Of a stretch of DNA of 64,000 nt, positions 55,542 through 64,000 are shown one piece after another. Where the stretch lies: NCBI RefSeq assembly GCF_026262645.1, contig NZ_SHNO01000001.1, forward strand, positions 1,860,001-1,924,000, in the 5' to 3' direction. The position numbers and the translations under genes are program-made. The number at the start of each line of letters is the position of its first letter. Position 1 is the first letter of the stretch. The notes beneath the pieces are model-generated. The model had not been told where the DNA came from. It made no database searches and worked only from the letters and a program-made list of their open reading frames with translations. This DNA comes from Candidatus Marimicrobium litorale (lineage in GTDB: Bacteria; Pseudomonadota; Gammaproteobacteria; Pseudomonadales; Halieaceae).

Positions 55542-56768
55542 TCAGCAACTCGCAGCCTTGAGTAGCGAATCCAGCATCGATTCCGCCTGCCGTTTGCGAT
55601 CATACTGCTCCGCAGAGGAACCACTTGCCTTTGCCAGAGCCTCCAGGCGCTCCCTGTCTGCATACAATTCACCGATACAGCCAGCCAGGGAAGCAGGATC
55701 CTCCGCTGGCACCGCCACACCCGACCCGGTGCTCTCGATGATCTCCGCAGCCTCTCCCCGAGGGCAGGCAATCACCATCGGCAAACCCATACCCATGGAC
55801 TCAAAAATCTTGGACGGAATCACCTGAGTGAAGAGTGGCGTATCTCGTAATGAAATCAGCGAAATATCACACAGGCTCCATACCGACGGCATCATGGCCT
55901 TTGGCTGACGCGGCATCATCACCACATTGCCTAAGCCTCTCTCCTCCGCTTGACGTTCAAGGCTAGCTCGCTCGGCTCCACCCCCCGCGAACAAGACGCG
56001 TATATCTTTCTGGTCTTGTAATAACTCTGCAGTATCCAGCACCCTGTCCAATGCATGGGCCATACCATGAGTGCCTATGTAGCCCACCACAAACTTTCCA
56101 GCCAGGCCGTATTGCTCTGCCAACGCAGGGTCCTTCGTGGCAGCGGGCGAATACTTAGAAAGATCCACGCCGTTGATCACCACGTCAATCTTGTTGCCGT
56201 CGATCCCGCGCTCAATCAGTTCGGCCTTGAAACTATTGGTCACCGAGACGATGCGATCGGCCCGGCGATAGAGAAACATCTCAAGCTTCTCCAGCATACG
56301 GATGATAGTGCTCTTCTCCATCGCCCCCACAGCAGTAATCGACGCGGGCCAAATATCGCGCAACTCAAACACCCAAGGCTTCCCGCGGATAACCGACAAA
56401 ACCCACGCACCACAGGCGCAAAAAAATTGCGGCGAGGTAGACACGACGACATCTGGGCGCGTCTGAAAAAATCCGGCAATACCGCCCGTTACACCGAAGG
56501 AAATGTAATCCAAAATCCGTTTAACAAAACCCTCGTTGGCGGTGATATAGGTTTTAACACGCACTACCTTGATACCTTCCATCTCCTCGCGCTGGTACCA
56601 CTTGTTTTTATACCCGTCGAACAACACTCCTTCCGGGAAGTTGGGCGCGCAGGTAATCACCGTCACATCATGCCCAAGTTGCACCCACTCACGCGCATGC
56701 TCGTAGGTGCGGGTAGCCGGAGCGTTACCTTCTGGTGGGAAATTATCGGTAAGAAAGAGAATATGCAT
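55542..56768 (-). CDS. Glycosyltransferase family 4 (WbuB-like)
   Basis: A 408-aa GT-B glycosyltransferase. The N-terminal acceptor domain starts MHILFLTDNFPPEGNAPATRT; the donor domain has VVGYIGTHGMAHALD, the nucleotide-binding region and the EX7E-like segment FESMGMGLPMVIACPRGEAAEII. It resembles WbuB-type N-acetyl-fucosamine or similar transferases of O-antigen loci. It begins 3 bp after the heparinase-like gene, so it is part of one operon. The exact donor sugar is not readable. Confidence 0.88.
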   Translation of the reverse strand: MHILFLTDNFPPEGNAPATRTYEHAREWVQLGHDVTVITCAPNFPEGVLFDGYKNKWYQREEMEGIKVVRVKTYITANEGFVKRILDYISFGVTGGIAGFFQTRPDVVVSTSPQFFCACGAWVLSVIRGKPWVFELRDIWPASITAVGAMEKSTIIRMLEKLEMFLYRRADRIVSVTNSFKAELIERGIDGNKIDVVINGVDLSKYSPAATKDPALAEQYGLAGKFVVGYIGTHGMAHALDRVLDTAELLQDQKDIRVLFAGGGAERASLERQAEERGLGNVVMMPRQPKAMMPSVWSLCDISLISLRDTPLFTQVIPSKIFESMGMGLPMVIACPRGEAAEIIESTGSGVAVPAEDPASLAGCIGELYADRERLEALAKASGSSAEQYDRKRQAESMLDSLLKAASC

Positions 56769-56771
56769 AGG

Positions 56772-58379
56772 TTAGTAACTAAATGTCGTCTCGATTGTCG
56801 GGGCTAAAAACGTTACGGCAATGCGCTTATTCGGCCGGCTAAGGCCAAATTCTGGATGCCAGGTACTGTCGTCCAAAACCGCACGGCCCCCGATAACAGT
56901 TACTTCGCAACGCTGGCCGCCTGGCAAATTGAGGACGAACAACTCTGCCTCACACTCCACAGAAACGGTGGGGTGGATGTGAAAAAAAGCTGCTGCTTTT
57001 TTATATTCACCGCGCAGCGAATCTTTTACCGTCAGGGCACCTGGCTCCACCCGCCACTCTCGAGAATGCGTCACCTTGGGCCGTAGCCGTTGATACCCGG
57101 TATGAGAACCCTTGACGATGGTGCTAGCTTCAGCCGTCCGCAATTCAACCTCAAACGGACTGGCCCGCCGCGCCACCCGGAAGCCACTCCATACCTCAGA
57201 GGAGTCTTTACCGTTCACCACAACCGTATTGTGAGCAGCGGTACCGCGCTGGCGCAAGCGTTCTGCACTTAGGCCATATTCCGAGATGCCGGAATTGACC
57301 AGCACGCGCTCGCCAAACAATGACCATTCAAAGCTCAGTGTATCCGCATGGGCATGGCCCGGAATGTAGTCCGGCCCGATGGCTGCCACATCTAATAGAG
57401 CCACCTGGTTATGCTGACGCACCGCCATATAGCCTGATGCATCGTAGTAATGGGTAGTGCCGTCAGCTACAGGCCGAACCACACCGAGCTTATGCGCATA
57501 ATCAAGGATGGCCTGCGGCTCCGGCGTGATACCAAAAGAAGCATCATTAAAAAACGGAATGCCTCCATCCGGATGTAACATTCCCTCCAGCCAACTCGCC
57601 ATCAACGCCGCCCGCGCCCGGAGTTTCGAATTCATTCGAGCAATCTCCTCCCCCCGATAGCACTGCCCCAACTGAACCACGTCCAAAATATCCATCAAAA
57701 TAATAGAGTGATACATCGGCGACAGCTCAAAATGCGCCCCATCAGCAAGCAACTGCTCCCGATGCTGCTCATCCAGAAGAGCCAACCCTTTACGCAGCCA
57801 TTCCTGCGCATCCTCACCTTCAAAACAACTCCCAGCAAATACCAGCGCCTTGGCATTAGCCAACAGATGATTACCCTGCAGGTGATACTCCAACTGCTGC
57901 CTCAACACATGGGCTTGTTGAGATAAACTGTCCAACATACCAGTCACAGGCTCATTACCGGCCAGTAACCACTTCACCCAACTCACAATACGCAGTGAGA
58001 GAGGGTATGGCTCCCAACCCACGCCATCCATAGGGGGGTTGCCCAGCAGCCAATGGCTAATCAACTCACGATGAGTAGTGGCACGCTGTGCGGAATGCTC
58101 TGCGTGCAGGTCATCAAAATAATGTAGGTTATACAGCCAGAGATGGCTCTTATCCGGATTTTGCCATTGCAGTAACGGCCCGGGTTCATTCAGGAAGCAC
58201 GCAGTATTGGCATCAACCACTGAGGCCGGCAAAGGCGCCACAGTTTGCCAGCGGCGAGTGGAGGGTTTGAGCGCGGGAGCATCGCCTTGCCGTAAGCGAG
58301 GCTTAGTAAACCTGCGGGTGAGACGATTAGTAACCTGAACCGGCTTGAGGTAACGCGCCGTGCGAACGAGCTTCAGCAT
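56772..58379 (-). CDS. Heparinase II/III-like protein
   Basis: A 535-aa protein with an alpha-helical barrel (LWLYNLHYFDDLHAEHSAQR, LLGNPPMDGVGWEPYPLSLR, LSPMYHSIILMDILDVVQLG) and a C-terminal beta-sandwich (heparinase II/III domain: GHAHADTLSFEWSLFGERVL, VNSGISEYG). Polysaccharide loci often carry such lyases, which may trim or modify the product. There is no signal peptide, so it may act in the cytoplasm or need another route. Its start overlaps the stop of the dehydrogenase gene (TGATG), which implies coupling. Confidence 0.87.
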   Translation of the reverse strand: MLKLVRTARYLKPVQVTNRLTRRFTKPRLRQGDAPALKPSTRRWQTVAPLPASVVDANTACFLNEPGPLLQWQNPDKSHLWLYNLHYFDDLHAEHSAQRATTHRELISHWLLGNPPMDGVGWEPYPLSLRIVSWVKWLLAGNEPVTGMLDSLSQQAHVLRQQLEYHLQGNHLLANAKALVFAGSCFEGEDAQEWLRKGLALLDEQHREQLLADGAHFELSPMYHSIILMDILDVVQLGQCYRGEEIARMNSKLRARAALMASWLEGMLHPDGGIPFFNDASFGITPEPQAILDYAHKLGVVRPVADGTTHYYDASGYMAVRQHNQVALLDVAAIGPDYIPGHAHADTLSFEWSLFGERVLVNSGISEYGLSAERLRQRGTAAHNTVVVNGKDSSEVWSGFRVARRASPFEVELRTAEASTIVKGSHTGYQRLRPKVTHSREWRVEPGALTVKDSLRGEYKKAAAFFHIHPTVSVECEAELFVLNLPGGQRCEVTVIGGRAVLDDSTWHPEFGLSRPNKRIAVTFLAPTIETTFSY

Positions 58380-60496
58380 CAGCCGCGCAGCTGCTCCGCC
58401 ACTTCGATGCTGACTCGCGCTACTTCCATAATTTCGTCATAGGGAATCGGTGTAGGCTGCCCGCTGCGAATGCTCTCAACAAAAGCAGCAGCACAAGCAT
58501 TCTGCCCCTTGTCTTGACTCAGCAAGCGCTGACTCTTAAATCCCGACCAACCATACCCTTTGAGGCGCTTGAAGTTATCCAGCTGTAAAACACCATCACC
58601 CCCGAAGGCCTCTATCCGTTCCTTGGGGAAGGCTTTCCCACCATTGGCAAAGTAGTGAATAGTGCCCATAGAACCATCTTCAAAAGTAAGGGTAATACTA
58701 GCCTTGTCTTCGGTGATGCCCACTCCAGCTGCTGTGCCCAAGCTTGCGGCAGTGAACCCACTGATAGGCGCGCCCACAAGAAAGCGGAGTAAATCGATGT
58801 AGTGACAGGCCTCACCGATAACGCGGCCGCCCCCCATTTCTCTATCCTGCGTCCAGTGGCCTGCGGGAATATCGCCAGCATTCATGGTTAGGATAAACGT
58901 TTTGGGTCCAGCGCATTTATCCAACTGCACTTTCATAGTGACGGTTAAGGGTGAGAAGCGACGGTTGTAGCCGACCATCAAGCGGCTCTTACCCTGCCCG
59001 ACTTGCCATGCCGAGTCGATAGACTCCAACTCGTCCAGCGTTAATGCCAAAGGCTTCTCAACGAACACCTGCTTACCCGCATTCAGGCCAGCAATAATCT
59101 GCTGTGCATGTAGCTTGTGTTGAGTGGAGATCACTACCGTGTTTATAGCCTCGTTGACTAGAGAAGCCTCCAAATCAGTAGACGCCTGGGCAAAGCCGTA
59201 TTTTTTACCCTGATGCACCGCGCTTACCCCGCCACTGGTAACCAGCGTATGCAGCCCGGCGCCAGCCTCAGCAAAGGCCGGTATCAGCACCCGTGACGCG
59301 TAATTACCGCCACCGACAAAAGAACAAACCACCTCTTCAGGCTTATAGTCAATTAGAGCCGTCAGCGGCACGGTGTTTACAGCCAAAGCATCAGCAGAAT
59401 TGGGATAGTCGATAACAATACCCAGCGTGCCGCGTGTATCTAACAGCTTGTAAGCCTCGGGGGCTTCATCAATAGCAAAGCGATGCGTGATAAGCGGCTT
59501 AACATCCAGCGCGCCACTGGCCATCATATCCAACACCGCTTCAAAATTGCGTTGCTGCGTCCAGCGCACAAAACCAACGGGGTAGTCGTAGCCTTTTTCT
59601 TCGTAGTCGGAATCATAGCGGCCGGGGCCATAGGAACAGGACACCTGAAAGGTAAGTTCTTTCTCATAAAAATCTGCACGAGAAAGCTCGAGGCCCACCA
59701 CCCCCACCAACACAATGCGACCGCGTTGCCGGCACATGGTGGCCGCTTGATGCACCGGCTCATTACTTTTGGTGCTGGCAGTGATAATTACGCCGTCTAC
59801 ACCGCGCCCACGAGAAAAGACCTGAGCCACAGCAAGGGGGTCTCCCCCTTTGGAAAGGTCTACCACTGATGCGCCGAAAGACCGCGCCAACTCACACTTA
59901 TGGGAATCAAAATCAATACCCAGAACCCGACAGCCCTGGGCACGTAACAGCTGAACTGTTAGCAGACCGACCAGCCCTAAACCAGTAACAACAATCACCT
60001 CTCCCAGCGTTGGCTGAGCCAGGCGTGTCCCTTGAAGGGCAATTGCGCCCAACACCGTAAAGGCGGCACTTTCATCATCAACGTTATCAGGAATGAGAGC
60101 ACAGAGATTTTTTGGCACGCGCACAACCTCAGCATGGTGCCCATTGGAGACCACTCGATCGCCAATGCTAAACGAGGTGCCCCCGTTTTCAGACACAATA
60201 CCCACATTGGAATAACCAAGCGGGAGAGGCTGATCCAACTTGGAACGTATGGCCTCTACCGTGGGCATGAGCCCGTCGGTACCGATTTTCTGAAGCGCCT
60301 GCTTAACCTTGTCTGGCTGCTGCAGCGCCTTATCAACCAGGTTGGCCTTGCCAAAGTCGACCAGCATGCGCTCTGTGCCAACCGACACCAACGACTTAAG
60401 GCTAGTGATTAGCAAGCAATTGCGGGCGCCCTGCGCACTGAGAACGTCCTCAACTCGCGTTTCGCCGGATTTTAAATCTTGGAATATTTTTTTCAT
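58379..60496 (-). CDS. Bidomain zinc-type alcohol dehydrogenase / Gfo-Idh-MocA oxidoreductase
   Basis: A 705-aa fusion. The N-terminal half is a medium-chain dehydrogenase-like domain (GYSNVGIVSENG, VVSNGHHAEVVRVP, NAD motif TGLGLVGLLTVQLL). The C-terminal half is a Gfo/Idh/MocA domain (VGGGNYASRVLIPAF, the EKPLALT motif and the GEACHYIDLLRFL active-site segment). Such fusions are recurrent in capsule and exopolysaccharide loci, probably oxidising a sugar nucleotide. ATG 60496 is preferred; the frame is open to 60535 and ribosome binding sites are weak. It heads the dehydrogenase-heparinase-GT4 operon. Confidence 0.87.
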   Translation of the reverse strand: MKKIFQDLKSGETRVEDVLSAQGARNCLLITSLKSLVSVGTERMLVDFGKANLVDKALQQPDKVKQALQKIGTDGLMPTVEAIRSKLDQPLPLGYSNVGIVSENGGTSFSIGDRVVSNGHHAEVVRVPKNLCALIPDNVDDESAAFTVLGAIALQGTRLAQPTLGEVIVVTGLGLVGLLTVQLLRAQGCRVLGIDFDSHKCELARSFGASVVDLSKGGDPLAVAQVFSRGRGVDGVIITASTKSNEPVHQAATMCRQRGRIVLVGVVGLELSRADFYEKELTFQVSCSYGPGRYDSDYEEKGYDYPVGFVRWTQQRNFEAVLDMMASGALDVKPLITHRFAIDEAPEAYKLLDTRGTLGIVIDYPNSADALAVNTVPLTALIDYKPEEVVCSFVGGGNYASRVLIPAFAEAGAGLHTLVTSGGVSAVHQGKKYGFAQASTDLEASLVNEAINTVVISTQHKLHAQQIIAGLNAGKQVFVEKPLALTLDELESIDSAWQVGQGKSRLMVGYNRRFSPLTVTMKVQLDKCAGPKTFILTMNAGDIPAGHWTQDREMGGGRVIGEACHYIDLLRFLVGAPISGFTAASLGTAAGVGITEDKASITLTFEDGSMGTIHYFANGGKAFPKERIEAFGGDGVLQLDNFKRLKGYGWSGFKSQRLLSQDKGQNACAAAFVESIRSGQPTPIPYDEIMEVARVSIEVAEQLRG

Positions 60497-60816
60497 GTTA
60501 TTTCTCATCAACCCAGAGAAAATTAACTCGACCAACGCGACAATAACCTACCATCTCCTCTAGAATCTATCGCTAGTCGAGTACCGCGTAAAGTTAAAAT
60601 TTGATGAAACCCATACAATGCAGATGTTAAGAAGATTTGCTATCCAATCTAAAGCTAGCCTCAAACCTCCAAAAATAACTGTGGCTCTAAATTTTTGGGA
60701 GCGAGAATGCCAACTCGACTCCAGCCCTGAGAAAAAACTCAATAGGAATGACTCCGCGATTCAACCCGCATCAATGCATCTATCGAAAACCAGCTAAACG
60801 CCACAGTTCCTCTCAC
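60497..60816 (-). other. Intergenic region in the polysaccharide locus, no gene seen
   Basis: About 320 A+T-rich bases between the sulfotransferase and dehydrogenase genes. A 60-codon minus-strand frame lacks a ribosome binding site and protein-like composition. It probably holds a promoter for the dehydrogenase operon. Confidence 0.4.
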
Positions 60817-61734
60817 TTATTTAGCGCTTCTATATCCGAACTGAGCCAGTTGCGGACCCAGTATAAGATTTAGCTGATCTATCTCATCACGATTTAGATG
60901 CTGGCGCCAACTATCCGGGCGATCAGAGATCTTTACCTGTTCTAAAGTCTTGACAGTTTTAGGTGAAGCAATTCCAAGAAATTCGTATAACTCATCAATA
61001 CATTTTTCTGGTGTGGCTATCAGGTCTTCAAACCTAAGAAGATGGTAGTTAATAGGGAATTGTTTAAGGCAATCCGAATGAGCTTGTTTAACGCAGAACT
61101 CCCATTGCAGTGCACAAACTTCAAGTGCCGTCATTTCACGCATGAGTTCTCTAACCCCTGGGAATCGAGGCCCCCACAATCTCTGCCTTCCCGGCGATAC
61201 TATTCTTGATATTGAACGATAAGCTTTAGGCAACTCTGCCCCCAATTCAATAAAGGAATAGAAATTACGCAACCTGTCCCTGAGTCGAAGTCGACGCACC
61301 CAGAGGTCTCGAAGTTGATTTAACTTAGAAGACTTTCTAAAATCTGCGCTATCAAGAGAATATTTTCCCACAGCCGTCCACTCTTCCCGTGCTGAGAATG
61401 CGACCGCCCTGCCATCCCGAACAATATGAATCACTTTGGCGTCCGGGAATGCTTTCCGCAGCAGAGGCACCCTAAGACAGTTTGATGGGGTCTTGTCGAC
61501 CACTATCTTCCCACCGTTAGCCTCAGCGAATTCAGACATCCAAGACCTAATATAAGATAGATGCCTATCAGAGGCATCTCTCCGCAAATCTCCTGCTCGA
61601 TAACCCGCTCCATATCGCCAAAGGAAATCAACTTCGCCTGTGTAACAAAACCTATTGTCCGAAGCAAAAATCTCTTTAGCCAACAGCGTTGTTCCAGACC
61701 TAGCCGCGCCTATTATAAAAATCATATTGTCCAT
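60817..61734 (-). CDS. Sulfotransferase family protein
   Basis: A 305-aa protein with the two PAPS-binding elements: the 5'-phosphosulfate loop IIGAARSGTTLLAKEIF near the N-terminus and the 3'-phosphate segment KVIHIVRDGRAVAFSAREEW near residue 115. The C-terminus has LLRFEDLIATPEKCIDELYEFLG. It would transfer sulfate from PAPS to a carbohydrate, so the surface glycan may be sulfated, as is common in marine bacteria. The start at ATG 61734 (or 61725) fits the domain; a TTG further upstream is unlikely. A+T-rich. Confidence 0.85.
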   Translation of the reverse strand: MDNMIFIIGAARSGTTLLAKEIFASDNRFCYTGEVDFLWRYGAGYRAGDLRRDASDRHLSYIRSWMSEFAEANGGKIVVDKTPSNCLRVPLLRKAFPDAKVIHIVRDGRAVAFSAREEWTAVGKYSLDSADFRKSSKLNQLRDLWVRRLRLRDRLRNFYSFIELGAELPKAYRSISRIVSPGRQRLWGPRFPGVRELMREMTALEVCALQWEFCVKQAHSDCLKQFPINYHLLRFEDLIATPEKCIDELYEFLGIASPKTVKTLEQVKISDRPDSWRQHLNRDEIDQLNLILGPQLAQFGYRSAK

Positions 61735-61887
61735 GCTAAAAATCTGAACGCCGTACTTCCGATGCAATGATGTCTATCAAAAATTATCCCCTCTGCCTAA
61801 TAAATTTAAGCTAATATGGAATTTTAAAACCTATATTCTAAGTGACGCAACAATAGATACCTATCGCCGCTTGTACATTTCTACGGA

Positions 61888-62694
61888 CTAGCGAACTCGA
61901 TATATCAGGCTTGCAATAAACGCTCGAAGTCTATCCCTTACCGAGAAGCCTGTATGATACATCGTGAACTTTTTATGCTTTATTTTTTCTACAGCCAAAA
62001 CAAAATCTGTAGTTTCTAACTTATAAATCGTGAGCTCATTTCTGCTAATTATGACCGGAAGACTAATCTGATCGCGTATACTATGTTTCACAATTTGCCC
62101 CCACCAATCTTCCATTGCGAGCTTGCATACCTTGGCGTTTTGCTGTCGCATAATAAATCCGCCTTGGTAAAGCCCCGCGTTTTCAGGATAGCCTGCACGA
62201 CGATAAGTGTTAACTTGGAGCTCAATTCTTTCACTCTTGTCCTTTCCCCAGCGCATGCATTCGAGAGCTTCATCGTATATACAACTTCGTCTGTTATGTT
62301 TCGCCAACCCTATCTCAGCCCCTGAATTTAAAAAGGAATCAATGTAGACAGGAGCACCTTCCAGTAAACCTAAATTGGCATCAACCCAGAGCGTGTATCT
62401 GTAATCAGGAAAAACAAAATGTGGCAGCACTTTGAGCGCTTTTGCAGTTAAACGAGGATTAGCTAGTGAAAAATTTAGATGAATAACGACCCAGCCTGAT
62501 GGCGGCTCATAATCGTGGTCGTCCGTAAAACAAACAAAGTCAAAAAGCGCCCTTATACTAGGCGGGATCTGTGGCACTAAGCTATAGCCATTTGTCGCGC
62601 AGGTGTAGATCACAACCCGCTTATCAGGCAGAGCTTTTGTTCCGTTCTTCCTTAAAGAACTCAAACTCGCAATCAGCGACTCATCTACGCTCAT
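61888..62694 (-). CDS. DUF616 / TOD1-MUCI70-type glycosyltransferase-like protein
   Basis: A 268-aa protein with the DUF616 pattern: RVVIYTCATNGYSLVP, FDFVCFTDD, RLTAKALKVLPHFVFPDYRY, TLWVDANLG, LAKHNRRSCIYDEA and AGLYQGGFIMRQ. The family has a GT-A-like fold with the DxD-type element replaced by WVDAN, and plant members make pectin-type glycans. A glycosyltransferase role is likely but not shown by motif alone. Its ATG overlaps the stop of the GT2 gene (TAATG), so the two are coupled. Confidence 0.8.
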   Translation of the reverse strand: MSVDESLIASLSSLRKNGTKALPDKRVVIYTCATNGYSLVPQIPPSIRALFDFVCFTDDHDYEPPSGWVVIHLNFSLANPRLTAKALKVLPHFVFPDYRYTLWVDANLGLLEGAPVYIDSFLNSGAEIGLAKHNRRSCIYDEALECMRWGKDKSERIELQVNTYRRAGYPENAGLYQGGFIMRQQNAKVCKLAMEDWWGQIVKHSIRDQISLPVIISRNELTIYKLETTDFVLAVEKIKHKKFTMYHTGFSVRDRLRAFIASLIYRVR

Positions 62695-63482
62695 TAGATA
62701 TGCTCTCGATATACTTTGTAGGATTCTCTTAAAATCCGAAATTTATCTTTCGAAGGAATCTTTCCAGTCACACTGTGTGAGGCATGAGTAACCTCACAAT
62801 CTGGTAAAAAAATTATTCGTCCTCCTTGCCTTTCACATTGCTCTTTGAGTAATGGCTCTTCACCCCACAAAAAGACTCTGTCATCTAAACTTTTCGCATC
62901 TGTAAAAAATTCTGGCCTGGTAACGAAACACGAGCCATGGCAAAGGTATATCTCTCGTTGATCTAAATTTGGATTCCTGCTCGCGGGGCCTCTGAGCCAT
63001 TTAGCAACCAGAAAAGAAGCCCTGAAAATTAAATAGTTCGAGTATCGGAAGTCAAATATGGCCCTCTTTAATCGAGATCTCTTCCGTTCTGCGGACGGAT
63101 TTTGCTCCTCTCCGTCCTCCGTGGTGATTCTCGGCGCGACTACATCGACATCTCCAATAACATCGCTACAAGAGTTTAGCGTAGTTATAAAATTTCGATT
63201 GAACTCAACATCTGGATTGGAGAAAACAATCCATTGATATTGCGAAGAATCTACGCATTGCAAGAAATGGTTAAACCCTCTAAAGTATCCGAGATTTTCG
63301 CCGGGTCTCAAACACAAAAAGTCTTCTCGGGACTGAAAATCCGCGATCGAACTCGAGTTGTCAACCACAAAAATATCTGAAGATTGGTTAGTATTCTGCG
63401 CCTCGATACTATCGACCCACTTGGCCACAAAATCTTCTTGAAGATAATTAACTGTGACCCAGCAAACTCTCCGTGCTTCCAT
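62694..63482 (-). CDS. Glycosyltransferase family 2
   Basis: A 262-aa GT-A enzyme. VCWVTVNYLQEDF and FVVDNSSS form the nucleotide-binding start, PGENLGYFRGFNHFL and VFSNPDVEF carry the acceptor region and metal site (variant of DxD), and VFLWGEEPLL is the late conserved segment. It resembles rhamnosyltransferase-type enzymes of O-antigen loci. Probably adds one sugar of the repeating unit. About 100 bp after the polymerase gene and coupled to the DUF616 gene. Confidence 0.86.
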   Translation of the reverse strand: MEARRVCWVTVNYLQEDFVAKWVDSIEAQNTNQSSDIFVVDNSSSIADFQSREDFLCLRPGENLGYFRGFNHFLQCVDSSQYQWIVFSNPDVEFNRNFITTLNSCSDVIGDVDVVAPRITTEDGEEQNPSAERKRSRLKRAIFDFRYSNYLIFRASFLVAKWLRGPASRNPNLDQREIYLCHGSCFVTRPEFFTDAKSLDDRVFLWGEEPLLKEQCERQGGRIIFLPDCEVTHASHSVTGKIPSKDKFRILRESYKVYREHI

Positions 63483-63579
63483 AAAATATATCCCTAACTG
63501 ATACCCGTTTTAACTATTCCTCATTTCCGCGCGCCCCTCGTCTCTGAAGATTTTTTGAAAATGAAACAGAGCCCTATAA

Positions 63580-64000
63580 CTAATTAAACGGCGACACACG
63601 AAACACTGTAGGTGTCGACGATAGGCTCGACAGACGGCTACGTGGCTGTATCGCGATCAATGCTCCTAGAAAAACCCACACGACGTAATCACGCAAGACC
63701 TCGTTGAAGAATGCATACCAAAAAAAGTAAATACCCGTGTAAAAAAGAAACATTAAATGTGTAGCGCCACGATACTTCCTTAGAACTGACGACGCTCGCA
63801 AAAAAAGTTTAATATGGGTAAAAAGCAGTGCCGTAATAAAAACCACTGATACTATCAGACCATAATCTATGAAAAATTCAAGATAACCGCTATCCATCGA
63901 ATGTTGCAGGTAATTCCGAGTCCAGTTCAGCCCCCTACCAAAATAAGTATAGTCCTTCAAAAGTGGCTCAACTTTTTCAAATAGGACAATTCTGGGGTCG
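63580..64000 (-). CDS. O-antigen polymerase/ligase-like membrane protein, C-terminal part (cut by window edge)
   Basis: The minus strand is open from the right window edge to a stop at 63580. The last 140 residues show RIVLFEKVEPLLKDYTYFGR then GLNWTRNYLQHSMDSGYLEF, the usual Wzy/O-antigen-ligase loop where a GxG and a His-x-x-Tyr segment precede a membrane helix (FFIDYGLIVSVVFITALLF), and two further helices. Wzy polymerases join repeat units in the periplasm. The 5' part, with about eight more helices, lies outside the window, so polymerase and ligase cannot be told apart. Confidence 0.7.
   Translation of the reverse strand, partial: DPRIVLFEKVEPLLKDYTYFGRGLNWTRNYLQHSMDSGYLEFFIDYGLIVSVVFITALLFTHIKLFLRASSVLRKYRGATHLMFLFYTGIYFFWYAFFNEVLRDYVVWVFLGALIAIQPRSRLSSLSSTPTVFRVSPFN

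Noticed and set aside
1-64000. CRISPR arrays, rRNA genes, insertion sequences or phage genes
   Set aside because: No regularly spaced repeats, rRNA segments, transposase, integrase or phage structural motifs were seen anywhere in the window.

Overview
The window looks like a chromosome segment of a Gram-negative, probably marine, gammaproteobacterium of the Cellvibrionales/Halieaceae-Pseudomonas side of the class. The main evidence is gene order: hemA-prfA-prmC-moeB runs leftward, and TPR lipoprotein-lolB-ispE-tRNA-Gln-prs-rplY-pth-ychF runs rightward from the same intergenic region, the arrangement known from Pseudomonas and relatives. Lipoprotein signals, LolB and TonB-dependent uptake fit an outer membrane. 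The genus is inference.

Layout. 0-15 kb is a conserved housekeeping core: the 5' end of an rhlB-type helicase, a DoxX protein, haem/translation-termination genes, outer-membrane lipoprotein insertion, isoprenoid and PRPP synthesis, L25, peptidyl-tRNA hydrolase, YchF and an MprF-like protein. 15-32 kb is accessory and patchy in base composition. It holds a hybrid histidine kinase, a ferric-reductase-like membrane protein, a large lipoprotein with a hydrolase-like motif, an SDR, tRNA-Met, a tandemly duplicated cassette of BspA-type leucine-rich-repeat exported proteins with short upstream reading frames, a penicillin-acylase-type lipoprotein, a Rap1a/Tai-type protein and a Sel1-repeat protein. 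Three remnants of one sigma-factor-like gene lie at 14.8, 21.0 and 27.2 kb.

32.6-48.7 kb reads as one catabolic and uptake cluster. A TonB-dependent receptor, two DUF3604 proteins, a Baeyer-Villiger-type flavin monooxygenase, a metallo-beta-lactamase-fold hydrolase and a GST-like protein form a rightward operon. It is flanked by a VOC-family protein, an SDR, a crotonase, an AraC-type regulator and an MFS transporter. The receptor and the MFS gene share a perfect 15-bp upstream motif at nearly the same distance from a -10-like box, which suggests a common regulator, perhaps the adjacent AraC protein. The substrate cannot be read from sequence; a hydrophobic cyclic ketone or ester is a reasonable guess. 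This is the best candidate for an undescribed system here.

48.8-53 kb carries a large exported beta-propeller/di-haem cytochrome c protein with C-terminal calcium-binding-type repeats, and a small exported protein. 53-64 kb holds a NeuD/PglD-type acyltransferase, a ketopantoate-reductase-like protein, then a leftward surface-polysaccharide locus: polymerase (cut by the window edge), GT2, DUF616 protein, sulfotransferase, bidomain dehydrogenase, heparinase II/III-like protein, GT4 and VanZ. All calls come from reading the sequence; no database search was run.
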